64,000 nt of DNA, taken from the NCBI GenBank assembly GCA_021845925.1, contig JAJZUW010000007.1:1-64000 (forward strand). Reading direction: 5' to 3'. Each line of letters begins with the position of its first letter. Positions within the stretch are counted from its first letter, which is position 1. The notes under the pieces were generated by a model that saw nothing but the letters and a program-made list of their open reading frames with translations, did not search any database and was not told where the DNA came from. The position numbers and the translations under genes were made by a program. The stretch comes from Pseudomonadota bacterium (GTDB taxonomy: Bacteria; Pseudomonadota; Gammaproteobacteria; Burkholderiales; Sulfuriferulaceae). Below, in pieces: positions 27,119 through 35,364 of this stretch.

Positions 27119-28170
27119 TGGGTCACTTCCTCTGCGATCAGCCACTGGTGATGGACGCGCACCAGATGCAGGGTCTTGTGACTGCTTTCTGCCAGCCGGT
27201 CGGAGTGGTAGTCCTGGATGAAGCTGGCCGTGGCATGCTGGTCATCCTGCTGGCTGATCTGCATGTCATGCACCACCACGCTGATCGATTTCGGATGGCT
27301 GATGCGACGGGACCGCATGGCCTCCCAGTCATCGCGTGACTGGCCGCCTGGCACATGGAAATCCGGAGCATAGGCAGCGAAGTAGGTGTGCAGGTCCTTG
27401 GTTGACCAGGCGTGAGCCCAGTTTTCCACTGCGGTACGGATTCCCGCGTCAGCTGTCGGCACCTGGCTGGCGGCGGACGGCGAGGTCACGGCCGAACCGT
27501 TTGCTGGTTGCTGGCTGGCTGTCGCATTGTCATTGTGGGCGCCGGATGCTGCAGCTGGCGCTGCTGGCTGTGGGCGAGCATCGGCAGTGGCCTTCTGTCC
27601 GGCTGGCCTGGCGGGCTGGGCCGGTGGCGTATCGCTCGTTGGGCAGTCGGATGGCTTGCTGGCAAAAATTTCACTGATCAGAGCCAGTTTGGTGTGGATT
27701 TTGGCATTGCTCTTGTCAAGCTGCAGAGCCTTGTCATAAGCCATGGACGCCATGCGTGCATACAGGTCACCCAGGTTTTCATTGGCCGTGGCGTAACTGG
27801 GATTGGTGTGGATGGCGACTTCAAGGGCGTGGCGCGCCTGGTCATATTTGCCTTCCGAGGCATAGAGAACCGCCAGGTTGTTCCAGGGTTCCGGCAATTC
27901 CGGGTAATCTTCCGTCAGCTTGCTGAGGATGGCAATGGCATCGTCGGTCTTGTTCTGCTCGGACAGAATGAACGCCTTGAGGAAACGCGCCTGGGCGTCT
28001 TTCGGGTTCTTGGCGATCAGCTGGTTGGTCTTGTCCAGTGCATCCGGCAACCTGTTTTGCCTGATCAGGGACTGGATGGCCTGGTACGCGGGTGAGCTCG
28101 CTGCACCGGCAGGCAGGGCGCCAAGAAGCAGGGCGGCGATGAAAATGGCGAAAAAAGTGGAACGGTTCAC
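27115..28170 (-). CDS. Exported TPR protein with C-terminal Cds6/NTF2-like domain
   Basis: Periplasmic protein of 351 residues beginning at GTG 28170 without an obvious ribosome site. A signal peptide (cleavage near AGA) leads to three or four TPR repeats (about 28-160). A long Ala/Pro/Gln/Ser linker follows (about 175-240), then a C-terminal NTF2-like domain with VENWAHAWSTKDLHTYFAAY, FIQDYHSD and HHQWLIAEEV. That domain resembles the end of the next gene's product, the L,D-transpeptidase, to which it is joined by a TTGA overlap. The pair may work as one envelope module in which the TPR protein recruits the enzyme. This is inference. Confidence 0.83.
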   Translation of the reverse strand: MNRSTFFAIFIAALLLGALPAGAASSPAYQAIQSLIRQNRLPDALDKTNQLIAKNPKDAQARFLKAFILSEQNKTDDAIAILSKLTEDYPELPEPWNNLAVLYASEGKYDQARHALEVAIHTNPSYATANENLGDLYARMASMAYDKALQLDKSNAKIHTKLALISEIFASKPSDCPTSDTPPAQPARPAGQKATADARPQPAAPAAASGAHNDNATASQQPANGSAVTSPSAASQVPTADAGIRTAVENWAHAWSTKDLHTYFAAYAPDFHVPGGQSRDDWEAMRSRRISHPKSISVVVHDMQISQQDDQHATASFIQDYHSDRLAESSHKTLHLVRVHHQWLIAEEVTH

Positions 28171-28172
28171 TA

Positions 28173-28181
28173 TGGTATACT
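28173..28181 (+). promoter_or_regulatory. Possible extended -10 promoter for cysS
   Basis: TGGTATACT at 28173-28181 matches an extended -10 element (TGn followed by TATACT), 37 bases before the cysS start. No good -35 is seen, as is common with extended -10 promoters. It lies in the 48-base divergent gap between cysS and the TPR gene and slightly overlaps the region that would drive the latter. Assigned by eye. Confidence 0.4.
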
Positions 28182-28218
28182 CACTGGGCGTCGGTCAACC
28201 TCGGAATTTTAACAAGTT

Positions 28219-29586
28219 ATGCTGTCTGTTTTCAATTCGCTCGGGCGGGAAATGCAAGTATTTCACCCGCTTGTTCCCGGTCAGGTACGAATGTATGTGT
28301 GCGGGATGACGGTTTACGACTACTGTCATGTCGGCCATGCTCGCGTTCTGGTGGCATTCGACATCATCAGCCGCTGGTTGCGGGAGTCGGGTTACAGCGT
28401 CGAATATATCCGCAACATCACGGATATTGATGACAAAATCATTCGCCGCGCGGCAGAAAACAATGAATCGATCACGAGTCTGACCGATCGGTTCATCGCT
28501 GCCATGCACGAAGATGAGGCATTGCTGGGCGTACTGCCACCGGATGCAGAGCCTCGGGCAACCGCATTCGTGCCGGCGATGATCAGCATGATCGCCAGCC
28601 TGATTGACAAGGGACTGGCTTATCCGGCGGACAATGGCGATGTCTATTATGCGGTGCGCGGGTTTGCAGGATACGGCAAGTTGTCCGGCAAGTCGCTCGA
28701 CGAATTGCGCGCCGGGGAGCGAGTGGATGTCGATCCGTACAAGCGCGATCCGCTGGATTTCGTTCTGTGGAAAGCGGCGCGTGCCGGTGAACCCTCCTGG
28801 CCATCGCCATGGGGGGCCGGCCGGCCGGGCTGGCATATCGAATGTTCGGCCATGAGCGAGCATTACCTCGGACAGCATTTCGATATTCATGGTGGTGGGC
28901 AGGATCTGCAGTTTCCGCACCATGAAAATGAAATCGCCCAATCCGAGGGCGCGCATGGTTGCAGCATGGCCAACTACTGGCTGCATAACGGGTTTGTACG
29001 GGTGGACGGCGAGAAAATGGCCAAGTCGCTCGGCAATTTTTTTACCATCCGGGAAGTGTTGCAGCAGTACGACGCTGAAACCGTGCGGTTTTTTATTGCG
29101 CGCGCGCATTACCGCAGTCCGCTGAATTATGCGGATGTTCATCTGGAAGATGCGCGTCAGGGTCTCAACCGCCTGTATACCGCGCTGAGGGATGTGCCGC
29201 CGGCGGACGAGGCGGTGAACTGGAATGATCCGCAGGCTGTCCGCTTTCGTGCTGCCATGAACGATGATTTCAACACCCCGCAGGCTGTTGCAGTCCTGTT
29301 CGAACTGGCGGGCGAAGTGCACAAGACCCGTTCTGTCGCATCCGCTACGCTGCTCAGGGGGCTGGGACGCATTCTTGGCCTGCTGCAGACCAATCCGCTG
29401 GGGCATCTGCAACAGTTGACGGGCTGTCCGTTTTCACCGGCGGACATTGCTGTGCTCATTGAACAGCGTGCCGAGGCAAGACGGGCCAGACAGTATGCAG
29501 AAGGCGATGCCATCCGTCAGCGTCTGCTGGAGGCTGGTATCGTACTGGAAGATGGGCCCGGCGGAACGACCTGGCGACGCAGTTGA
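28219..29586 (+). CDS. cysS: Cysteinyl-tRNA synthetase
   Basis: Class I aminoacyl-tRNA synthetase of 455 residues. The HIGH-type motif is HVGH within [15 protein letters not shown], with the zinc-ligand cysteine in VCGMTVY. Further zinc-ligand segments are [10 protein letters not shown] and [16 protein letters not shown]. The KMSKS-type loop is [10 protein letters not shown]. The DALR-like helical domain and the C-terminal [20 protein letters not shown], typical of CysS, close the protein. A possible extended -10 promoter lies just upstream. The next gene begins 84 bases downstream on the same strand. Confidence 0.98.
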   Translation: MLSVFNSLGREMQVFHPLVPGQVRMYVCGMTVYDYCHVGHARVLVAFDIISRWLRESGYSVEYIRNITDIDDKIIRRAAENNESITSLTDRFIAAMHEDEALLGVLPPDAEPRATAFVPAMISMIASLIDKGLAYPADNGDVYYAVRGFAGYGKLSGKSLDELRAGERVDVDPYKRDPLDFVLWKAARAGEPSWPSPWGAGRPGWHIECSAMSEHYLGQHFDIHGGGQDLQFPHHENEIAQSEGAHGCSMANYWLHNGFVRVDGEKMAKSLGNFFTIREVLQQYDAETVRFFIARAHYRSPLNYADVHLEDARQGLNRLYTALRDVPPADEAVNWNDPQAVRFRAAMNDDFNTPQAVAVLFELAGEVHKTRSVASATLLRGLGRILGLLQTNPLGHLQQLTGCPFSPADIAVLIEQRAEARRARQYAEGDAIRQRLLEAGIVLEDGPGGTTWRRS

Positions 29587-29670
29587 GTTGTGCTGTGTCC
29601 TGACGGAGCCGCTGCGGCCTGCGGTGTCGGGCAGAGGTTCCCGCTGGACGGAAAACCTGGAGGGTAAGGC

Positions 29671-31065
29671 ATGACGGGATTCAGCACTGGCTGGCAAGGG
29701 CCGCTCAGGCTCGCGGATATTGTGGCGGCCATGAGTCATGCCCTGGACATGACCGAGGGATTGCCCGCCGGCCACTGTCTGCGCTGCTGCTGGATCGGAA
29801 TGCGAATCGGCAATACTCTGGAACTGGCCGAAGTCGAGCGATCCCATCTTTACTATACCCTGTTGCTCAAGGATGCCGGCTGTAGCAGCAACGCCGCCCG
29901 CCTGTTCGAACTGTACGGTGCGGATGACCGTGAAATCAAGCGCGCGTTCAAACAGGTGGATTCAGACAGTTTCTTCCAGTTGGGGCGCTTCGTACTCTCG
30001 CATGCGGGCGCTGGCAAAGCCATGCATGACCGGATCCATCGTTTGCTTGATCTGGCCGGTCATGGTGAAACCTATGCACATGAACTGATTGCCACCCGTT
30101 GCGAACGGGGTGCGGAAATCGTCAGCCAGCTGGGTTTTGATCAGTCGGTAGCAGATGGTGTGCGTCATCTGGATGAGCACTGGAATGGGCAGGGCAAGCC
30201 GTTCGGGCTGCGCGGCGAGGCCATTCCCCTGCATGCACGGGTTGCCCTGCTGGCTCAGGTGGTCGAGGTTTTTCATGCGGCTGGTGGGCCTTCCGCTGCT
30301 GTCAATCAAGTCACCCGGCGTTCCGGCAGCTGGTTTGATCCGCTGCTGGTGCAGGCGTTTTTGTCCGAGCAGTCGCGCTCCGGATTCTGGGAAGGGCTGG
30401 TGGAGCAGGATTTGCAGCAGCGGGTGACAGGGCTCGAACCACAAGCGCACGCCTGCGATGTGGATGAGCAACGCCTGGACCGGATTGCAGAAGCCTTTGC
30501 CCGTGTGGTCGATGCCAAAAGTCCGTATACCTTCGGACACAGCAATCGGGTGGCGGCTTATGCCATGGCTGTTGCGCGTGTACTCGGACTGACGGAACTG
30601 CGCCAGCGCTGGCTGTACCGCGCCGCGTTGCTGCATGACATCGGCAAGCTTGGTGTGAGCAACAGCATTCTCGACAAGCCAGGGCGGCTGGATGAGGAGG
30701 AATGGGCAAAGGTCAGGTTGCATGCCAACTATTCGGAACAGATCCTGTCGCGTTTGCATGTGTTTGAAGAGCTGGCCCGCGTGGCCGGCGCCCATCATGA
30801 GCGGCTGGATGGCAAGGGATATCCGCGCGGGTTGTCAGGCGGGCAGATTACCCTGGAAACGCGCATCATTACCGTGGCCGACATCTTCGATGCCATCACT
30901 GCAGAACGACCCTATCGCGGTCCGATTCCGCTGGCCGATGCGTTGCAGATCATGGACAAGGAACGCGGGACGTCCATTGACGACCGCTGTCTGGACGCAC
31001 TGATTCAGGTATTGCCGGAACTGGAAGCAGGCGGATTGCTCAATTCTCCGGTTGGAACTGGCTAA
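29671..31065 (+). CDS. Tandem HD / HD-GYP protein, probable cyclic-di-GMP phosphodiesterase
   Basis: Soluble protein of 464 residues, start ATG after GGAGGG. The C-terminal half (about 275-455) is a complete HD-GYP domain: LLHDIGKLG near 321, HHERLDGKGYPRG near 374-386, and VADIFDAITAERPYR. The N-terminal half looks like a second, decayed copy: LKDAGCSSNAAR replaces the HD core and RHLDEHWNGQGKPFGLRG replaces HHE...GYP, with VALLAQVVEVFHAA after it. The N-terminal copy is probably regulatory. No receiver or sensor domain is attached. The stop overlaps the SpoU gene as TAATG. A GGDEF cyclase lies at 33455, so both sides of c-di-GMP turnover are close together. Confidence 0.88.
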   Translation: MTGFSTGWQGPLRLADIVAAMSHALDMTEGLPAGHCLRCCWIGMRIGNTLELAEVERSHLYYTLLLKDAGCSSNAARLFELYGADDREIKRAFKQVDSDSFFQLGRFVLSHAGAGKAMHDRIHRLLDLAGHGETYAHELIATRCERGAEIVSQLGFDQSVADGVRHLDEHWNGQGKPFGLRGEAIPLHARVALLAQVVEVFHAAGGPSAAVNQVTRRSGSWFDPLLVQAFLSEQSRSGFWEGLVEQDLQQRVTGLEPQAHACDVDEQRLDRIAEAFARVVDAKSPYTFGHSNRVAAYAMAVARVLGLTELRQRWLYRAALLHDIGKLGVSNSILDKPGRLDEEEWAKVRLHANYSEQILSRLHVFEELARVAGAHHERLDGKGYPRGLSGGQITLETRIITVADIFDAITAERPYRGPIPLADALQIMDKERGTSIDDRCLDALIQVLPELEAGGLLNSPVGTG

Positions 31066-31859
31066 TGACGGCTACAGACGAGATCCTGTCGGCACAGAAT
31101 CCCCGGTTCAAGGCGCTGAAAAAACTGGCTGAATCTGCGCAGGCGCGGCGTGAAGCCGGCATGACCTTGCTGGACGGCGAACATTTGCTGGATGCCCTGT
31201 TGTGCTCTGGCGGCCGGCCACGCCAGTTGCTGGTGGCCGATACGGAGTTGCCGGCCGGTATTGCCGGACGATGTGAGGATGTTCCGCTGCTCAGGCTTGC
31301 ACCCGCCCTGCTAGCCGCCCTGTCGCCGGTGAAGACGCCGACCGGCCTCATGGCGCTGGTGGACATTCCGGTGCCGGCACATCCGCCAAGACCGCATTTC
31401 TGCGTGATGCTGGAGCAGATCCAGGATCCGGGCAACCTGGGCGCCATGCTGCGCAGTGCTGCCGCAGCCGGCGTCGATACGGTGCTTCTTTCCCCGGGCT
31501 GCGCCGATGTCTGGTCGCCCAAGGTGTTGCGCGGAGGCATGGGGGCACATTTTGTGCTGCGGCTGGAAGAGGGGGCCGATCTTGCCGACTGGGCCCGCCG
31601 CCTGCCCGGACAGGTGGTGGCGACCGTTCCGGATAGCGAGCACTCGCTGTACGATGTCGATCTGCACGGCCCAGTGGCATTTGCAGTCGGCAACGAAGGT
31701 GCCGGGCTGTCTGCCGGTATGCAGGCAGCGGCCAGCCTGCGCGTGCGCATTCCGATGCCAGGGCGCATGGAATCCCTTAACGCGGCGGCGGCACTGGCGG
31801 TTTGTCTGTTTGAGCGTGTGCGGCAGACGCGGACTGATCAGCCGGTCCTGCTGGCCTGA
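31065..31859 (+). CDS. TrmH/SpoU-family RNA methyltransferase
   Basis: SPOUT-class 2'-O-methyltransferase of 264 residues. An N-terminal substrate-binding part (about 1-95, with NPRFKALKKLAESAQARR and LLDGEHLLDALL) precedes the knotted domain. SPOUT motifs are present: LEQIQDPGNLGAMLRSAAAAG, FAVGNEGAGLSAGM and IPMPGRMESLNAAAALAVCLFE. The exact RNA target (rRNA or tRNA) cannot be set from sequence alone. Its 3' end overlaps the convergent sbcB gene by 22 bases. Confidence 0.9.
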   Translation: MTATDEILSAQNPRFKALKKLAESAQARREAGMTLLDGEHLLDALLCSGGRPRQLLVADTELPAGIAGRCEDVPLLRLAPALLAALSPVKTPTGLMALVDIPVPAHPPRPHFCVMLEQIQDPGNLGAMLRSAAAAGVDTVLLSPGCADVWSPKVLRGGMGAHFVLRLEEGADLADWARRLPGQVVATVPDSEHSLYDVDLHGPVAFAVGNEGAGLSAGMQAAASLRVRIPMPGRMESLNAAAALAVCLFERVRQTRTDQPVLLA

Positions 31860-33280
31860 TCGGCCAGTGATTCGGCATAGTCATAGACTTCGCCCAGAAT
31901 GGTTTCCGCCCGGTCGCCAGGATCCTGCGCAGCCAGCGTTTCGATCTGTTCAATCACCTGTTCTACAGTGCGGGCATTGTTTTCGCCGTGCAGGAGTCGC
32001 CCGGCGCAATGGGTGTGCCAGCGTTCCTGTTCGGTTTCGTTCAGCGTGGCCGGAAAGTTGCGCGCCCGGTAGCGGAACAGCAGTTCATCCAGTCGTCGGT
32101 CTTCGAACCATGGTGTCTGGCCGGCCAGGGTGGCGCCATCCATCTGACGCAGGGATTCCAGTGTGCGGCGGTCGGTCTGACCGATGAATCCGTTGTACAG
32201 GTCGCAATCAACATCCTGCGGTGGTGTGGGGTTGCGTTGCCAGACTGCCTGCCAGAGCGAAGAAAGGTCGGGCGCGTGGGCAAATTTTGCGGCATGTTCC
32301 AGCTGACGTGGAATATCCATGCCATAGCGTTCGGCCTGGCTGGCGCTGATGGTCTTCAACTGGCTGATCACCACTGGCGCCCGGTTGATGTGGATGGTTT
32401 TTAGCGGCAGACGCTGTTCGCCGAGAGCATCCAGTTGTTCTTTCTTGCTGAACAGGCGCCGGCTTACGGTGCTGGCATCCAGGTCGAACAGTTCTTCCGG
32501 ATCGTGGGCCAGATCCCAGGCGATGATTTCATTCTTGTTGGTCGGGTGCACCGCGATCGGCCAGGCCAGCATCATGCATCCGTGTTCAACCGGGACCATG
32601 CCGGTAATGTGCAGAAACGGGCGTGGCGCAAGCGGATTGACCTGTTCCTGCACCCGGGTTTTCTGACGCAATGTCAGACAGTAGTCGAACAGGCGTGGCT
32701 GCGCGTCGCGCAGGCGTCGCGCCAGTGCAATCGTCGCCTGCACGTCGGACAGGGCATCGTGGGCCTGTTCATGCAGCAGCCCGTTGGCCGCCGCCAGGTG
32801 TTCCAGGCGGAAGCTGGTCTGTCCCTTGTCGTTCAGCGGCCACTGCACGCCGTCCGGACGCAGTGCCCAGGCAGCGCGGGCAACATTGAGCAGATCCCAG
32901 CGGCCGCACTGGTTCTGCCACTCGCGCGCATAAGGGTCGATCAGATTGCGCCAGAACAGATGCCGGCTGACTTCATCGTCAAAGTGATAACTGTTGTAAC
33001 CGGTGCTGATGGTGCCGGATTCGCCCATCAGCTGGCTGATCCGCCTGGCAAATTCATGTTCTGGCAGGCCGTTTTCCTGACAGTGTTGCGGGGTGATTCC
33101 GGTCAGCAGGCAGGCTTCCGGATCGGGCAGGTAGTCTGTCTGCGGTTGACAGAACCAGCTGACCGGTTCGCCGACCGGATTGAGTTCGGCATCGGTTCGG
33201 ATAGCGGCAAACTGGGATGGCCGGTCGCGGCAGGCGCTGACGCCGAATGTTTCGTAATCGTGCCAGAGAAAAGTGTGCAT
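31838..33280 (-). CDS. sbcB: Exodeoxyribonuclease I
   Basis: Processive 3'-5' single-strand DNA exonuclease used in mismatch repair and recombination, 480 residues. DEDDh residues are recognisable: D8 and E10 in WHDYETFG, the second aspartate in TGYNSYHFDDEVSRH, and HDALSDVQATIALA with the histidine and last aspartate. The SH3-like and helical C-terminal domains follow. The C-terminus overlaps the convergent SpoU-type methyltransferase gene by 22 bases, so both reading frames are fixed there. The nearby ssb product binds ExoI in E. coli. Confidence 0.95.
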   Translation of the reverse strand: MHTFLWHDYETFGVSACRDRPSQFAAIRTDAELNPVGEPVSWFCQPQTDYLPDPEACLLTGITPQHCQENGLPEHEFARRISQLMGESGTISTGYNSYHFDDEVSRHLFWRNLIDPYAREWQNQCGRWDLLNVARAAWALRPDGVQWPLNDKGQTSFRLEHLAAANGLLHEQAHDALSDVQATIALARRLRDAQPRLFDYCLTLRQKTRVQEQVNPLAPRPFLHITGMVPVEHGCMMLAWPIAVHPTNKNEIIAWDLAHDPEELFDLDASTVSRRLFSKKEQLDALGEQRLPLKTIHINRAPVVISQLKTISASQAERYGMDIPRQLEHAAKFAHAPDLSSLWQAVWQRNPTPPQDVDCDLYNGFIGQTDRRTLESLRQMDGATLAGQTPWFEDRRLDELLFRYRARNFPATLNETEQERWHTHCAGRLLHGENNARTVEQVIEQIETLAAQDPGDRAETILGEVYDYAESLADQASRTG

Positions 33281-33454
33281 GGCGAAGTTGCCTGAACGGA
33301 ATGAGCGAAAAACGGATTATGCCAGAACCCGACTCCACGGATGGACTCAGGCCATACAATGCTTCCGGTTATTATGATCTGGTGACGCAGGTATGTTCGC
33401 ACCCATGAATGTGGTAACATGCGCCAGCAGACTGTTTCACATGGAGATTCCCTG

Positions 33455-34477
33455 ATGCAAATGCCGGACGGCAAACTGGCGTGGCTGAGTGACCTGGCCC
33501 AGCAGGCGCTGGCTTGGCTGGCCAACCAGCAGATCCAGCCGGATCCGGTAAACTACGCAGTGGCGTGGGCTTATTTCGGTGACGGGCTGCCGGAACTGAA
33601 GGCGGCCATCAATCACAGAAAGTCGCATGGAAAGCCGCTGGAAGGCAAGGATCTGGCTGAACTGCATCAGCGCTTCCTGGCGCCAGTTCCGGATTACGAC
33701 ATGGGCCGCATCGGCCATGAACTCAATTCCATGCTGCAGGGCTTGCTGCAGTGTCTTGCCGATGCAGGCAGTGAAATGTCCGAGTTCGGCCAGTCGCTTG
33801 GTCGCCAGATCGAACGCATGGAACAGGACCCCTCGCCGGCCGTGTTTGAGGCGGTCGCCCGCGAACTGATGGTGGCAACCTATGCTGCCCAGGCGCGCAA
33901 CCAGACCTTGCACCAGCGGCTGGAAGAAACCCGTCGCGAAAGCGAGCGGCTGCGCGAAGAACTGGAAATCAGCCGGCGAGAAGTGCTGATTGATTCGCTG
34001 ACCGGACTCAGCAATCGCCGTGCGCTGGATAAACGTCTGGAAGAAATTCTGGTGGATCCCGCTTGTACGACGCTCAGCATGCTGGTCGCCGATATCGACA
34101 ATTTCAAGTCCATTAACGATACATATGGCCACGCGATTGGCGATGTGGTGATCCGTAACGTGGCGGATATCCTGCGACGAACCGTTCGCGGAGATGACAT
34201 GGCTGCCCGCTTCGGTGGCGAAGAATTCGTAGTCTTGCTGCCAAATACGCCGCTGGCGGGTGCGCTCAAGGTGGCGGAAACCATCCGCAGCCGGATCGAA
34301 CAATTGCGTCTCGTCCGCAAGCACGACAACTTTCATCTGGAACCATTCACCATTTCTGTCGGCGCGGCAATGCTCAGAACCAACGAATCGGCTGAAAACC
34401 TGTTTGACCGTGCCGATGCCCTGATGTATCAGGCCAAACGGGAAGGCCGCAACCGGGTGATGGGCGAGGCGGCCTGA
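33455..34477 (+). CDS. Diguanylate cyclase (GGDEF) with intact I-site
   Basis: Soluble 340-residue protein that should make cyclic di-GMP from GTP. The start at 33455 (MQMPDGKLAWL) has GGAG eight bases upstream and is preferred over 33419. The N-terminal ~150 residues form an unassigned helical domain with NYAVAWAYFGDGLPELK. A coiled coil (about 150-175) leads to the GGDEF domain. The active site is GGEEF (254-258) and the inhibitory RxxD site is RGDD (245-248), five residues before it. The metal and substrate segments DSLTGLSNRRALD and VADIDNFKSINDTYGH are complete, so it is likely active and product-inhibited. Confidence 0.92.
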   Translation: MQMPDGKLAWLSDLAQQALAWLANQQIQPDPVNYAVAWAYFGDGLPELKAAINHRKSHGKPLEGKDLAELHQRFLAPVPDYDMGRIGHELNSMLQGLLQCLADAGSEMSEFGQSLGRQIERMEQDPSPAVFEAVARELMVATYAAQARNQTLHQRLEETRRESERLREELEISRREVLIDSLTGLSNRRALDKRLEEILVDPACTTLSMLVADIDNFKSINDTYGHAIGDVVIRNVADILRRTVRGDDMAARFGGEEFVVLLPNTPLAGALKVAETIRSRIEQLRLVRKHDNFHLEPFTISVGAAMLRTNESAENLFDRADALMYQAKREGRNRVMGEAA

Positions 34478-34478
34478 G

Positions 34479-35321
34479 TTGTTCAGTTACCGTCATGCCT
34501 TTCATGCCGGCAATCATGCCGATGTGCTGAAACACATCGTGTTGTTGCAGGTACTGGATTATTTCAACCAGAAAGACAAGCCATACCTGGTGATCGACAC
34601 CCATGCCGGTGCCGGTCTGTATGCGCTGGATCAGGGTTACGCCCAACAGAATGCCGAGTACCGGGACGGTATTGGCCGTCTGGCAGCCGCGAGCCGGCTG
34701 TCGCCGGCACTGGATGCCTTGCTGGCACTGGTGCGTGCCTGCAATGATACCCCGGAGCTCCGGGTCTATCCGGGATCTCCGGTGATCGCTCTGCACCGGT
34801 TGCGTGATTCCGACAAACTGCGCCTGTTTGAAATGCATCCGACCGATACCGATATCCTCCGGCAGAACATGGCTGCTGCCGGGCGGCAGGTCAAGGTCGA
34901 AACCAGCGACGGGTTTGCCGGTCTGCGGGCATTGCTACCACCACCAACCCGTCGGGCGCTGGTTCTGATAGACCCTCCCTACGAAAACAAGGATGATTAC
35001 CAGACCGTCACCCGAGCGCTCAAGGACGGGTTGACCCGGTTTGCCACTGGCACATTTGCGGTCTGGTACCCTTTGCTGCAGCGACAAGAACCCCTGCGCA
35101 TGGTGGATAGCCTGAAACGGCTGGGCAGTGACTGGCTGGATGTCCGTTTGCAGGTCAGCCGTCCTGCCGCCAGCGGATTCGGCATGTTCGGCAGCGGCAT
35201 GTTCATCGTGAATCCGCCCTGGACCTTTCCGGCACTGCTGAAGGGCTTTATGCCGGAACTGGTCGGATTGCTGGCGCAGGATGATGGTGCCGGTTATCAC
35301 CTCGATTTCAGTATTGCCTGA
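34479..35321 (+). CDS. rlmJ: 23S rRNA (adenine(2030)-N(6))-methyltransferase
   Basis: SAM-dependent methyltransferase for A2030 of 23S rRNA, 280 residues. It begins at TTG 34479, one base after the GGDEF stop; the resulting FSYRHAFHAGNHADVLKH matches the strongly conserved RlmJ N-terminus, so the rare start is well supported. Methyltransferase motifs are VIDTHAGAGLYAL (SAM site) and ALVLIDPPYENKDDY (catalytic DPPY). FGMFGSGMFIVNPPW near the end is also typical. It converges on the SNF2 helicase gene. Confidence 0.95.
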   Translation: MFSYRHAFHAGNHADVLKHIVLLQVLDYFNQKDKPYLVIDTHAGAGLYALDQGYAQQNAEYRDGIGRLAAASRLSPALDALLALVRACNDTPELRVYPGSPVIALHRLRDSDKLRLFEMHPTDTDILRQNMAAAGRQVKVETSDGFAGLRALLPPPTRRALVLIDPPYENKDDYQTVTRALKDGLTRFATGTFAVWYPLLQRQEPLRMVDSLKRLGSDWLDVRLQVSRPAASGFGMFGSGMFIVNPPWTFPALLKGFMPELVGLLAQDDGAGYHLDFSIA

Positions 35322-35327
35322 GCGCAC

Positions 35328-35347
35328 GGACGCCCTGGCCTGCGTCC
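35328..35347. terminator. Weak hairpin between convergent rlmJ and the helicase gene
   Basis: GGACGC (35328-35333) and GCGTCC (35342-35347) form a six-base-pair stem with an eight-base loop in the 43-base gap between the two convergent genes. There is no run of T after either arm, so it is at best a weak or factor-assisted terminator. It is listed because it is the only structure in the gap. Confidence 0.3.
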
Positions 35348-35364
35348 ATGCTGCTGGCAGGGCA

